DNA of 64,000 nt, taken from NCBI RefSeq assembly GCF_031569985.1, contig NZ_JAMQKA010000028.1, positions 10,244-74,243 of the forward strand. Reading direction: 5' to 3'. Positions 45,436-56,055 of this stretch are shown here, piece by piece. Both the position numbers and the translations under genes were made by a program. The notes beneath the pieces are model-generated. The model had not been told where the DNA came from, did no database searches, and saw only the letters and a program-made list of their open reading frames with translations. Numbering within the stretch: position 1 is the first letter of the stretch; the number at the start of each line of letters is the position of its first letter. Source of the stretch: JAMQKA01 sp031569985. GTDB taxonomy: Bacteria > Bacteroidota > Rhodothermia > Balneolales > Balneolaceae.

Positions 45436-45978
45436 TTAATCTTCTGCTAGTCGAAAGTGTTCCAACGGGGTATGCTCCGCACCTTCCGAAGTTAGCTTGC
45501 TCTCATACAATATAAAATCGTTTACGGGAATATCCGGTATCCGCAGCTTTTTGTGCTGGTTAAAAAATGCATTCACTTCTCTTTTCGATATACCGTTTAC
45601 CCGGCCAAGTGTAATGTGAGGTGTATACGAGCGCGTATCCGGTTCAAAGCCCACTGTTCGGCAGGCCTGTTCTACTGCCTCCTGAAGCTCCATAAGGGCA
45701 CTATTTTCCTTGATACCGGCCCATATTATTTTGGGTTGGAGTCTTGGCGGGAAATACCCCAGGCCCTTGATAGTCATATCAAATGCAGGTTCTTTTACTG
45801 TTGAAAGTGCTTCTTTCAGCTGCTTCCTGGTAGATGTTTCGCTCACATCTCCGATAAACCGCAGGGTAAGATGCATGGTGTCGGGGCTCGTCCAGCGAAC
45901 TTCCAAACTGGAATCCTGCAACGCTTCCAGCTGCAGCCTGGCATGCCCCGGTATGTCGATAGCTATAAATAAACGCAC
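45436..45978 (-). CDS. thpR: RNA 2',3'-cyclic phosphodiesterase ThpR
   Basis: A 180-residue 2H-phosphoesterase that opens 2',3'-cyclic phosphates of RNA ends. Both catalytic HxT motifs are visible: HLTL with His36 and Thr38, and HITL with His121 and Thr123, in a protein of standard size. Start at the ATG giving MRLFIAIDIP. It precedes the alpha/beta hydrolase by 13 bp. A foldback repeat lies just upstream at 45999-46039. Confidence 0.92.
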   Translation of the reverse strand: MRLFIAIDIPGHARLQLEALQDSSLEVRWTSPDTMHLTLRFIGDVSETSTRKQLKEALSTVKEPAFDMTIKGLGYFPPRLQPKIIWAGIKENSALMELQEAVEQACRTVGFEPDTRSYTPHITLGRVNGISKREVNAFFNQHKKLRIPDIPVNDFILYESKLTSEGAEHTPLEHFRLAED

Positions 45979-45998
45979 AGAGATAGATGAATGATCCC

Positions 45999-46039
45999 GT
46001 AATTCGTAATGCGTTTCTGGTCTTACTCATCACGCATTA
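45999..46039. repeat. Foldback element of ATGCGTAA-type words
   Basis: GTAATTCGTAATGCG on the left and TTACTCATCACGCATTA on the right are complementary at 12 of 15 aligned positions. The same word family occurs at 49067-49185 and 52091-52180. Confidence 0.65.
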
Positions 46040-46141
46040 AGGTTCAATTATGAAGCACCATTTTGTGTGCTTCATTTTTTTCAACGTGAAACAGTATTTC
46101 GCGCTATAGTTGATCACTGATACACTCAAAATTGTTCACTG

Positions 46142-46414
46142 CTAATAAGTAACTTTAAACGTACTGTACTGCTCTTTGGGCGGTTCCCATTCAATATCTA
46201 CATTTGAAACACTGCTTGATCTCGGGCCCTGTTTTACAAGATCGATCATGGTTTGAACCTGGTTTTCTTCGCCTTCAAAGACCGCCTCTACCCGGCCGTC
46301 CGCCAGGTTTTTCACCCAGCCTTCTATGCCGTGTTGCAGTGCATTTGTTTTAGTAAAATGACGAAATCCAACGCCTTGAACCCGTCCTTCTATAAAAACA
46401 TGTGCTCTCTTCAT
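46142..46414 (-). CDS. Acylphosphatase
   Basis: A 90-residue enzyme hydrolysing carboxyl-phosphate bonds. The signature GRVQGVGFRHF carries the phosphate-binding Arg18, and Asn36 in GWVKNLADGRVEAVFEG is the water-positioning residue. The length is standard for the family. It is transcribed divergently from oxyR, with 145 bp between the starts. Confidence 0.95.
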   Translation of the reverse strand: MKRAHVFIEGRVQGVGFRHFTKTNALQHGIEGWVKNLADGRVEAVFEGEENQVQTMIDLVKQGPRSSSVSNVDIEWEPPKEQYSTFKVTY

Positions 46415-46559
46415 TGAAAACTTTCTTCTTTTATAATTACTTAACTAACAATAAGTTACTGAACAGGGAAATCGTTCAAAAAATGGATTCCCCAACTAAT
46501 ACAGAAAGTTAGTATACTCTTTTTCATACAGAGATTCTTAATCTTAGCATTGTTTTTAA

Positions 46560-47498
46560 ATGACTTTAACCCAGCTATCATACATCGTTGCCGTAGATCG
46601 CTATCGGCATTTTGCCACCGCCGCTGAAAAAAGCTATGTGACCCAGCCAACACTGAGCATGCAGATTCACAAACTGGAGGAAGAGCTTGGCGTAACTATT
46701 TTTGACCGCTCCAAGTCTCCTGTTGTGCCGACAGAGATAGGAGAGCGGATTATTGAACAGGCCAAAGAAATGCTTAAGCAGTCCAAGCATATTGAAGACC
46801 TGGCACTGATCAATGATGAGGAACTAAAAGGTGAATTTCGCATCGGGATTATTCCAACGATCGCGCCGTATTTGTTGCCTCTGTTTTTGAAAAGTTTTAC
46901 AGACAAGTATCCTAAGGTGAAGCTTGTTTTCGAAGAGATGATGACAAACGAACTGCTGGAACTCCTGGAACAGGACCAGTTGGATGTGGGCATTATTGCG
47001 ACCCCCACCGAACAGAGTTTTATCCACGAAGTTGAGCTCTATTATGAGCCATTTGTGGGCTATGTATCCGGGAACCATCCTCTCTCAAAAAAGAAGATGT
47101 TGCATATTGAGGACCTTGACGCCAGCAACCTCTGGCTGCTGAATGAAGGCCACTGCTTCAGAGACCAGACCATCAAGCTGTGCAAGAAACACCGTCGCGA
47201 GGCCTCCAAAGACCTCAACATTGAATTTGAGAGTGGCAACCTGGAAACACTCAAGCAGTTGGTAGAGCAGGATTTTGGCATGACCCTGCTTCCCTACCTG
47301 GCAATCAATCAAATTGACCAGCAGTGCGCCAAGGCTTACCTGCGATACTTTGAAGAACCGATTCCCCGCCGAGAAGTGCGCTTGGCCTACAGCCGTGAAT
47401 TCCTTAAAAACAATATTATTGAGGCATTCGCTGAAGAGATACGAGAATGCGTGCCGGAAGAGCTCAAGAAAGTGGACAAGAGTTTAGTCGTGGAATAA
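46560..47498 (+). CDS. oxyR: OxyR, peroxide-responsive LysR-type regulator
   Basis: A transcription factor of 312 residues. The N-terminal winged helix-turn-helix (about 1-60, FATAAEKSYVTQPTLSMQIH) is followed by the substrate-binding fold. The redox pair is preserved: GHCFRDQTIKLC gives Cys199 and Cys208, the same numbering and spacing as E. coli OxyR. It can therefore be expected to sense H2O2 through a disulfide switch and to activate catalase, peroxiredoxin or thioredoxin genes elsewhere. No peroxidase gene adjoins it. A foldback repeat follows the stop. Confidence 0.95.
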   Translation: MTLTQLSYIVAVDRYRHFATAAEKSYVTQPTLSMQIHKLEEELGVTIFDRSKSPVVPTEIGERIIEQAKEMLKQSKHIEDLALINDEELKGEFRIGIIPTIAPYLLPLFLKSFTDKYPKVKLVFEEMMTNELLELLEQDQLDVGIIATPTEQSFIHEVELYYEPFVGYVSGNHPLSKKKMLHIEDLDASNLWLLNEGHCFRDQTIKLCKKHRREASKDLNIEFESGNLETLKQLVEQDFGMTLLPYLAINQIDQQCAKAYLRYFEEPIPRREVRLAYSREFLKNNIIEAFAEEIRECVPEELKKVDKSLVVE

Positions 47499-47503
47499 AA
47501 GAT

Positions 47504-47591
47504 GGACGTTGATAGTTGAAAGCCGTTCGTGAGCTGAAAGCTCGCGGTTCACTTCCAATTTCCAGCGTCCAGCTTCCAGCTTCCATCTTCC
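47504..47591. repeat. Foldback with heptamer tandem repeats after oxyR
   Basis: The arms at 47504-47522 and 47552-47570 match at 14 of 19 positions. The right side then runs as heptamers (CCAGCGT, CCAGCTT, CCAGCTT, CCATCTT) at 47562-47589. A small hairpin GAGCT-GAA-AGCTC lies at the centre, and a T-run follows, so it may terminate oxyR. Confidence 0.65.
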
Positions 47592-47663
47592 GCCTTTTTA
47601 CTTCCTCACAGAATCCCTACCTTTGGTGTTTATTTTTCAAATCAACCTGAAGGAATCTGAACG

Positions 47664-48617
47664 GTGGAACATAGTTTAACGCTCTGGGTCATTTTCAATG
47701 CGTTCATCATTGCGATGCTGCTGATTGACCTCTTCGTTTTTCACGGGAAAGAGCATGAAGAGAGCATTAAAGAAGCACTGATCTGGACCGGGGTCTGGAT
47801 CACCCTAGCGCTTGTATTCGGGGTGGGCGTCTATTACTATATGGGCTCAGCCACTGCCCTCGATTATTATACCGGCTACCTGATTGAAAAGTCACTTAGC
47901 GTAGATAATATCTTCGTCTTCCTGCTGGTATTTACCTATTTCCAGGTACCGGCAGAATACCAGCACAAAGTACTATTCTGGGGTATCTTCGGGGCGCTGG
48001 TCATGCGTTTTCTGTTCATCTTTATCGGTGTAGCCCTGCTGGAGCAATTTCACTGGATTATTTACGTATTTGGTGGTTTCCTTGTGTATACGGGTATTAA
48101 GCTGGCACTGGAAAAGGACAAAGAGGTCCATCCCGAAAAGAACCCTGTACTGCTTTTGGTCCGCCGTTTTATACCCACCGTGAAAACGTATTACGGCTCC
48201 AACTTCTTCGTGAAAAAGATGGGACGAAGAGTGGCCACACCGATGTTCGTTGTGCTTATCGTGATAGAAACGACTGATGTCGTTTTTGCGCTTGATTCCA
48301 TCCCCGCAATCCTGGCAATTACCCGCGATGAATTCATCGTATACAGCTCCAACGCCTTCGCCATTCTTGGTCTAAGAGCCCTCTACTTTGCATTAGCGGG
48401 TATTATGAAGCTGTTCCACTACCTGCACTACGGGCTCTCACTTATCCTGATTTTCGTCGGCATCAAAATGCTGACGGCTGAGTTTTACCACATCCCAACA
48501 CCATGGGCACTCGGAGTTATAGCTTTCACGCTGACAGCCTCGATTGTAGCTTCAATCATGTTCCCCAAGAAAGAGGATGATGACTTGCCGGTTGAAGAAA
48601 TACCTGTTGACGAATGA
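47664..48617 (+). CDS. TerC-family integral membrane protein
   Basis: A 317-residue protein with about nine membrane helices and the TerC/Alx signature: SLSVDNIFVFLLVFTYF, with conserved Asp in the third helix, and TTDVVFALDSIPAILAI, with its second Asp. Family members are linked to manganese export and metal homeostasis at the inner membrane. The next gene overlaps its stop by 4 bp (ATGA), so the two are translationally coupled. It lies downstream of oxyR, which may be meaningful since Mn and peroxide responses are often linked (inference). Confidence 0.93.
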   Translation: MEHSLTLWVIFNAFIIAMLLIDLFVFHGKEHEESIKEALIWTGVWITLALVFGVGVYYYMGSATALDYYTGYLIEKSLSVDNIFVFLLVFTYFQVPAEYQHKVLFWGIFGALVMRFLFIFIGVALLEQFHWIIYVFGGFLVYTGIKLALEKDKEVHPEKNPVLLLVRRFIPTVKTYYGSNFFVKKMGRRVATPMFVVLIVIETTDVVFALDSIPAILAITRDEFIVYSSNAFAILGLRALYFALAGIMKLFHYLHYGLSLILIFVGIKMLTAEFYHIPTPWALGVIAFTLTASIVASIMFPKKEDDDLPVEEIPVDE

Positions 48618-49057
48618 CACTTGAAGCGTTCTCCATAAAATGGTTTACGATCTATTATACCGTTTTCGGCCTGCTATCACTTTTGGCGGGCGGATGGCTG
48701 TTGCTGGCCCCGTCGCAATTTAAATCTTACCTGGTCCAAGAAGCTGAGAACGAAGCCCCACCACAGCTCCTTCGCACCATACTTAAATACTGGTTTCTGT
48801 TTACACTACCCTGCCTGGTACTCTCCTTTTTCCCTTTTTCCTGGAGCGAACTTCTTTTCTCTGCTTGGAGTTTGTTGATGGTGTACACAATAGGAGCACA
48901 ACTGGTGCGCTGGCCAAACCTTCGGATAATTATTCAACAACATCCGGACGTCCTTTCCAGGTATGTCCGTTTGACAGGTGTCATACTGTTGTCAGCAGCG
49001 GTTGTTATTCTCCTGTTGGCATATTTAAAGATACTAGCAATTACTCGCGTAGTATGA
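48614..49057 (+). CDS. Small four-helix membrane protein coupled to TerC
   Basis: A 147-residue protein I do not recognise. Four hydrophobic segments lie at about 12-30 (YYTVFGLLSLLAGGWLLL), 64-82, 83-100 and 119-140 (VILLSAAVVILLLAYL). A short charged loop lies between the first two. Its start overlaps the terC stop (ATGA), so translation is coupled. It may be a helper subunit of TerC or an independent protein. No motif suggests enzyme activity. Confidence 0.7.
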   Translation: MTLEAFSIKWFTIYYTVFGLLSLLAGGWLLLAPSQFKSYLVQEAENEAPPQLLRTILKYWFLFTLPCLVLSFFPFSWSELLFSAWSLLMVYTIGAQLVRWPNLRIIIQQHPDVLSRYVRLTGVILLSAAVVILLLAYLKILAITRVV

Positions 49058-49066
49058 TATGACGTA

Positions 49067-49185
49067 TAATGAGTAATGCGTAACGAGTGATGAGTAAAGA
49101 GAACAAAATTGAGGTTTTGTTTCCTGGTTTAACTATCAAGGTTTGATTTATTTTTGATACTCCTTGCTTGTTACTCATTACGCAT
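49067..49185. repeat. Foldback element of ATGCGTAA/GAGTGATG words
   Basis: The arms ATGCGTAACGAGT (49077-49089) and ACTCATTACGCAT (49173-49185) are complementary at 12 of 13 positions. The middle contains another hairpin (TATCAA...TTGATA). It fills most of the spacer between the membrane protein and the exonuclease gene. Confidence 0.7.
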
Positions 49186-49218
49186 GAATATGCCACGGTT
49201 TAAAACACGAAGTATAGT

Positions 49219-50202
49219 ATGCAAATAACAAAAGCCGGCTACCACGGAATATTACTCCCGGATCTCAATATCGGCTTCGATTTTAGCACATCGAAGGCAG
49301 ATCATATTTTTATCTCCCACGCGCATTCCGATCATATGCCGCGGAATCGCAAGGAGTCAGTTTACTGCACTCCCAACACATACAAACTGATGAAAAAGCG
49401 GGGATATTCTGGTGATGCTACTACCCTGAATTTTGGTGAACCGGTAGAAACAGACCGTGCTCGTATCACGTTCTATCCCGCGGGACATATCCTGGGTTCT
49501 GCGATGACATTTGTGGAAAGTGATCTTGGCAATGTGCTCTACACCGGCGATTATCGCACTCCGCCCTCTCCTGCTACCGAGGGATTTGAGCTCCCCGAAA
49601 ATGTCGATTATTTCATTACGGAAGCGACCTTCAGTCTACCGGTGTATCGATGGGCCTCGTTAGAAGAGCTGACGCACGAGATTCAAACTTTTGCCCGGGA
49701 AACACTGGAGGAGGGGTATACCCCTGTCTTCCTGGCATACAACCTCGGCAAAGCGCAGGAGGTCATGCATATGCTGGCGCCACTTGATCACCTGATCCAG
49801 ATCCACGGTGCTGGATTCAAACTCTGTTCGGTGTACGAGGAGGCGGGCATTGACCTGGGTCGATATGAGACCTATGACCGCGACACCTGTGAAGGAAAAA
49901 TCCTGGTTACTACGACGTCAGCCATCAACAATGGGTTCGCCTCAAACGTTAAAAAGAAACGGCTGGCCTACTGTTCGGGATGGGCCGCGCGGGAGTCGAG
50001 CCGCACGCAGCTTACCGTGGACAAGCTGATTCCGCTGTCCGACCACCTGGATTTTTTTGAGCTGATCAATCTTTGCAAGCAACTAGACCCCAAAGAGGTC
50101 TACATCACCCACACGCCAAACGCCAGCGTGGTTCGGCATTATTTGGATAACATGGATATCGATTCCGTTTTCCTGAACCTCGAAGCAGAAACCGATGATT
50201 AA
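49219..50202 (+). CDS. Ligase-associated MBL-fold DNA exonuclease
   Basis: A 327-residue metallo-beta-lactamase/beta-CASP-like protein. The metal motif HAHSDH gives His34, His36, Asp38 and His39, followed by the GHILGS stretch (about 93-98) and YTGDYR. The remaining fold (CSGWAARES, YITHTPNASVVRHYL) matches the exonuclease found next to ATP-dependent DNA ligases in many Bacteroidota and Proteobacteria. The ligase gene follows 98 bp downstream on the same strand. DNA end processing before ligation is the likely role. The Lhr-type helicase and the phosphoesterase that often accompany it are not in the window. Confidence 0.9.
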   Translation: MQITKAGYHGILLPDLNIGFDFSTSKADHIFISHAHSDHMPRNRKESVYCTPNTYKLMKKRGYSGDATTLNFGEPVETDRARITFYPAGHILGSAMTFVESDLGNVLYTGDYRTPPSPATEGFELPENVDYFITEATFSLPVYRWASLEELTHEIQTFARETLEEGYTPVFLAYNLGKAQEVMHMLAPLDHLIQIHGAGFKLCSVYEEAGIDLGRYETYDRDTCEGKILVTTTSAINNGFASNVKKKRLAYCSGWAARESSRTQLTVDKLIPLSDHLDFFELINLCKQLDPKEVYITHTPNASVVRHYLDNMDIDSVFLNLEAETDD

Positions 50203-50217
50203 TATAGAACGCTGATG

Positions 50218-50274
50218 ACGCGGATCATGCAGATCCTCACCGATTAAATCTGTGGTTATCTGCTGAATCCGTGT
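50218..50274. repeat. Foldback element between exonuclease and ligase genes
   Basis: ACGCGGATCATGCAGAT (50218-50234) and ATCTGCTGAATCCGTGT (50258-50274) are complementary at 13 of 17 positions. The 98-bp spacer is almost entirely this repeat. Confidence 0.65.
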
Positions 50275-50300
50275 AATCTGAGTCCAATTTTATAAGAATA

Positions 50301-52013
<1,713 letters not shown>

Positions 52014-52090
52014 ACAGTGTGTCAGTTTCAACAGTTTGTCAGATAACAGAGGCTGTTTATTCTGTGGTCCACATCAAGAATGACTTTTGA

Positions 52091-52180
52091 ATAATGCGTA
52101 ACACGTGATGCGTAACTATGATGCTTTCAACAATCATCCTGTCCTTACGCATTATGCATCACTCATCAACTCATCACCTA
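52091..52180. repeat. Foldback element downstream of the ligase gene
   Basis: ATAATGCGTAA (52091-52101) is perfectly complementary to TTACGCATTAT (52145-52155). Further words (GTGATGCG, GCATCACTCATCAACTCATC) continue on both sides. It has the same word set as 45999 and 49067. Confidence 0.7.
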
Positions 52181-52273
52181 CTTTATTCTTTTAAAAAACA
52201 AAAAGGATGGCTATCCTGAAATGACATGTCTATCGTTTTTTGAAATTCCTCAAATTAATCTTTCTTACTTTAA

Positions 52274-53227
52274 ATGAGTACCTGGACGCTAAAATCCACG
52301 CCGCCGCACGACTGGTTTTTGTGCCTGGACATTGAACAGTATTTCGATCACGAGCACGACCCGGAGACCATTTTTGAAGAGGGCTTTACTCGCCCCATCC
52401 CGGTAGGAGACCGTGACGTGATTGTGACCACCTTTTTCAACGGCGACGTGGAGCAGCCTGAGTTTCACTGCGAGAGCCCTGAAACGCTGGACAAACGGGA
52501 GATTGAGCTGGCCAACAAAAGCCTGGCACGTATCTTTGGTACCGATCTCGATCTGCGTCCCTTGTATGAGAAGGCAGAAAACGATCCTGTATTGGGACCG
52601 AAACTTACTGAACTTTATGGGCTCAAGCGGATGGCCCGCGCCAATCTTTTTGAAGATGCGGTTAACAGAATTATTGAGATGCGCCTCTCCCACAAACCCA
52701 CGGCCAAGCGGATGGTGCACGATGTCCGCGAGAAATACGGCACGACGCTGGTCCACAACGGCAAAAACATTCCGGCCTGGCCGCGGCCTCACCAGCTGAT
52801 AAAAGCCAATCCTATGAGCATTCGCAAGCTGGGGCCCACCAAGCGGAAAGGTGAATTCATCATCGGCATGGCGGAGGATATCCTGGCCGGGGAGCTGGAC
52901 CTCGAGTTTTTGGAGACTTGTGATCCCCAAACGTTTTATGATACGATCAAAGACGTTCGCGGCATTGGTCCCACATCGGCCCAGCAGCTTATGCTGTTCC
53001 GTAACCAAACAGCTGCGGCCTTCCCCAGCAACAAGAAGTCGGGTGAAGAGAAAGGGCTGCGCAAATGGATTATAATGAGCTATGGCGGCGACCCCGACAC
53101 CATTACAGAAGATGATTTCAAGGAGATGATCACAAACTGGGAAGGCTATGAGGCCAGTGCACTGGAGTTTATGTTTGTGAACTGGGTGCTCAGCGAAAAG
53201 GAGAAGAAGCGGAAGCGTGATGTGTAG
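52274..53227 (+). CDS. AlkA-like HhH-GPD DNA glycosylase homologue
   Basis: A 317-residue protein with the layout of AlkA-type glycosylases: an N-terminal beta domain (about 1-95), then helices with the GLR/P.P.L-type landmarks and a helix-hairpin-helix at about 227-243 (DVRGIGPTSAQQLMLF). In AlkA-like enzymes the hairpin is followed by an FP..D.GLR segment holding the catalytic Asp. Here it reads FPSNKKSGEEKGLRKW, with Glu259 at the Asp position and a short insertion. It might be an active variant or a DNA-binding protein that no longer cleaves bases. It lies 260 bp behind the DNA ligase on the same strand, which fits a base-excision role. Confidence 0.7.
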   Translation: MSTWTLKSTPPHDWFLCLDIEQYFDHEHDPETIFEEGFTRPIPVGDRDVIVTTFFNGDVEQPEFHCESPETLDKREIELANKSLARIFGTDLDLRPLYEKAENDPVLGPKLTELYGLKRMARANLFEDAVNRIIEMRLSHKPTAKRMVHDVREKYGTTLVHNGKNIPAWPRPHQLIKANPMSIRKLGPTKRKGEFIIGMAEDILAGELDLEFLETCDPQTFYDTIKDVRGIGPTSAQQLMLFRNQTAAAFPSNKKSGEEKGLRKWIIMSYGGDPDTITEDDFKEMITNWEGYEASALEFMFVNWVLSEKEKKRKRDV

Positions 53228-53345
53228 TCAAATACAGAGATATAAACCCCTCTGGTAGTGGTGAAGTTTTTCTAACACAAATTCCAATGTAGTTTTATAA
53301 CCTTAGGGTTTATTTACTAGTTTTGAAGTAAACAGGGAGTAAAAA

Positions 53346-54122
53346 ATGGCTGACAGGACCATTCTTTTGGACAAACAAATCGACACCTTTCACCGGCAGG
53401 GCTTCCTTGCTATTGAGCAGCTGACCACCACAGGAGAGGTCTCCAGGATTCGCGATATCTTCGACAAACTTTTTAATGAGCAGGCAGGTCGGGATGATGG
53501 CGATCAGTTCGATTTGCTGGGAACCGGCGACGATGAAAAACCTGAATCGCTGCCTCAAATAATGTATCCTGCCAAATACGCTCCCGAATTAAATGACACC
53601 CTTTTGCGCCAAAATACTTCCATTGCTTTAAGCCAGCTTTTTGGTCAGCAAGTCGAGGCGTCATTTTTTCATGCCATTAACAAACCGGCGAACCACGGCG
53701 CCGAGACTCCCTGGCACCAGGATGCCGCCTACTGGAATCCGGCCCAAAAACACAACAAGATAAGTGTATGGGTGCCTCTTCAAGATGTCACGGTTGAAAA
53801 TGGGTGCATGCAGTTTATTCCCAACAGCCACAACTTGGATATTCTCCCACACCGGAATATCAACGATGATCCTCGTGTGCATGGGCTCGAACTTATACCT
53901 GAAGAACAGGATAAAATCAAGGAACAAGCTGTACCCTGCCCTTTGCCTGCGGGTGGAGCCACTTTCCATAACGGATACACTCTCCACTATGCGGGTCCGA
54001 ACCAGACTGCTAATCCCCGCCGTGCCATTATATTGGAAGCGGAACTTCCTCCCGTTGACAGAAAAAAGCCGTTACAATTTCCCTGGCTGGACAAAAGAGA
54101 ACAGGCACGGAAACAGCAGTAG
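53346..54122 (+). CDS. Phytanoyl-CoA dioxygenase (PhyH)-family protein
   Basis: A 258-residue Fe(II)/2-oxoglutarate oxygenase. The metal-binding HxD is in TPWHQDAAYW (about 119-127). The distal His is in FHNGYTLHYAGPN, and an Arg in NPRRAIILE suits 2-oxoglutarate binding. Members hydroxylate varied small molecules, so the substrate is open. It stands 118 bp behind the AlkA-like gene with no signal peptide, and its 3' end faces the EEP-family gene on the other strand. Confidence 0.87.
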   Translation: MADRTILLDKQIDTFHRQGFLAIEQLTTTGEVSRIRDIFDKLFNEQAGRDDGDQFDLLGTGDDEKPESLPQIMYPAKYAPELNDTLLRQNTSIALSQLFGQQVEASFFHAINKPANHGAETPWHQDAAYWNPAQKHNKISVWVPLQDVTVENGCMQFIPNSHNLDILPHRNINDDPRVHGLELIPEEQDKIKEQAVPCPLPAGGATFHNGYTLHYAGPNQTANPRRAIILEAELPPVDRKKPLQFPWLDKREQARKQQ

Positions 54123-54196
54123 AAACACTGTTAATCGCTTTAAATGTCCTCTCGAATTGAAAATCCCCCGCGTCTTTAACTCCTGTCCAACAAAGC

Positions 54197-55021
54197 TTAA
54201 TGTAACACAATGGTAGTCACCAGGGGCATATGATCAGAATATCCTACATTCAGCACCTGTACTTCAGCAACCTTAACCTGTTCAAGTGATCGTTTTGACA
54301 GGAAAAGGTAGTCAATTCGTCGTGATGGGTTTTTATACGAATAGGTCGGATCGGCTGACTTTGAACGCTTGGCAAGATCAGTCCAATAATTCTGTAGCAC
54401 CCTGTAGGGTTCCGAACCGGGTACAAAGTTCAGGTCCCCGGCAAGAATAAGGGGTTGGGCGGATTCCCTGAAAACCTCATTGATTTTCTGAACCTGCGCC
54501 AATCTGTTCTCGGCAAATTGGTGACAAAGATGAGTCCCGGCAAATAGCAACGTATTTTCCTTAGAAACCTTCGTTTGGGCAACAAGCATTGCTCTTTTTT
54601 CTCCTCCTTTTGGAATCGGGAGCATGACCTTCTGAATATTAACAGGGCTTCGAGACAGGATCCCCTCCCCGTATCCTCCCCCATCAAAATCGATAGCCTT
54701 GCCAAAATAACCCTGCATCCCGGTCATCTCCGCCAATTCATGGATCAGGTTCTGAGGTACTCCGTAATTTAACGACGCCGAGCGTCCGGTCAGGCTGTCG
54801 ACTTCCTGCAGAGCCACCAGATCCGGCTTTACCTTTTGAATCAAAGATGCGATTTCCTCCAGGTTGCTTCTTCCGGGCTGCCGGGGATCTTCACCGTGGT
54901 AAATATTGTAGGTCATTACTCGGAGTGTATCCTGTGCATTGGCAATACTATTTATCACCATCACCAATAAAAAAGCCAAGAGAACTCGAATTGCACCTAT
55001 AAAAATTGAAGAGATCTTCAT
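54197..55021 (-). CDS. Secreted endonuclease/exonuclease/phosphatase-family hydrolase
   Basis: About 274 residues from ATG 55021 (MKISSIFIGAIRVLLAFLL, signal peptide ending SIANAQ); the frame extends to an ATG at 55054. EEP-fold motifs are YNIYHGED, the metal-binding Glu in VALQEVDSLTGR, a GTHLCHQF block, LAGDLNFVPGS and the closing YSDHMPLVTT with its catalytic His. The family includes DNases, sphingomyelinases and inositol phosphatases. Export suggests nucleic acid or phospholipid scavenging. No partner gene is apparent. Confidence 0.88.
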   Translation of the reverse strand: MKISSIFIGAIRVLLAFLLVMVINSIANAQDTLRVMTYNIYHGEDPRQPGRSNLEEIASLIQKVKPDLVALQEVDSLTGRSASLNYGVPQNLIHELAEMTGMQGYFGKAIDFDGGGYGEGILSRSPVNIQKVMLPIPKGGEKRAMLVAQTKVSKENTLLFAGTHLCHQFAENRLAQVQKINEVFRESAQPLILAGDLNFVPGSEPYRVLQNYWTDLAKRSKSADPTYSYKNPSRRIDYLFLSKRSLEQVKVAEVQVLNVGYSDHMPLVTTIVLH

Positions 55022-55277
55022 ATCCCAATTTTTCCTTTTCATAAAAAGAAACAAAATGAAATTTATAATTACGAAATAAAGATTTTCGGATATTATTTGT
55101 ATAATAAAATAACGAACTGAAAGAGATAGTGGATTGACTGAAATAGTTTGACTTTTGCAAACTCTTCATGGTTCTATTACAGCCGAAGGATGAAGGGTAT
55201 CGACAGGGTGGAATTTTACTATTCAAAAACCATTAAACCTATGTCCGGGACTTCACTTTGAGGGGGATATTCATTCC

Positions 55278-56021
55278 ATGGAACAAAAATCCATTATTAC
55301 TCAAACTGCTTTACTACTGGTACTTATATCCAGCCTCCTCCCGGTAATATTATACGGACAAAAAGGGATCGATTCTGTGCATCACGTTAAGAAGACTGTG
55401 GACTTTTCAATCGACGGTCAGGGAACCGCAACGAACTGGGGAAAAACTGAGTGGCTGGATATCGTGCCCCAAAATAGCAAAACCCAGGATGGGAGGCTGG
55501 ATACCCAGGCCAAAGTCCTTTACTCCGAAACCGGCATCTACTTTCTTTTCCGGTGTAAAGATCAAGTGCTGACGGCAACGATGGATGCCGACTTTGAAAG
55601 CCTGTGGAATGAGGATGTGGTCGAAGTCTTTCTCTGGCCGGATGAACGTAGTCCGGTCTATTTTGAATATGAACTTTCACCCCTGAATTATGAGCTCATA
55701 TTACTGATCTCCAACAGGGAGGACAATTTCGCCTCATGGCGTCCTTTCAACTATCAGGGAGACCGCCGGACCCGTCACATGACAGCGGTTGAGGACGGAG
55801 AAAAGCAAAGTAGAGCTGACATTTCAGCCTGGACCGCCGAGTTTTTTATCCCGTTCAAACTCCTGCATCCACTCAACAATGCCAAGCCCGAACCGGGTAC
55901 AAAGTGGAGAGCCAACCTCTACCGTATCGATTACGACAGTGGGCAAACCCTTTTGGCCTGGCAACCGATCGAAAAAAGTTTCCACGAGTACCAAAGGTTC
56001 GGAACGTTTCTTTTTGAATAG
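55278..56021 (+). CDS. Secreted CBM9-like carbohydrate-binding protein
   Basis: A 247-residue exported protein (signal about 1-28). The mature part resembles a family 9 carbohydrate-binding module: an N-terminal VDFSIDGQGTATNWGKTEWL strand, YSETGIYFLFRCKD, LWNEDVVEVFLWPDE and a YFEYELSPLNYELILL core, ending in WRANLYRIDYDSGQ. Such stand-alone modules in Bacteroidota are usually found beside glycan-utilisation genes. The DUF5107-TPR gene starts 35-50 bp downstream, so they form one transcript. Confidence 0.8.
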   Translation: MEQKSIITQTALLLVLISSLLPVILYGQKGIDSVHHVKKTVDFSIDGQGTATNWGKTEWLDIVPQNSKTQDGRLDTQAKVLYSETGIYFLFRCKDQVLTATMDADFESLWNEDVVEVFLWPDERSPVYFEYELSPLNYELILLISNREDNFASWRPFNYQGDRRTRHMTAVEDGEKQSRADISAWTAEFFIPFKLLHPLNNAKPEPGTKWRANLYRIDYDSGQTLLAWQPIEKSFHEYQRFGTFLFE

Positions 56022-56055
56022 TACAGCTATCCATACCAACACAAATGTTACTCCT

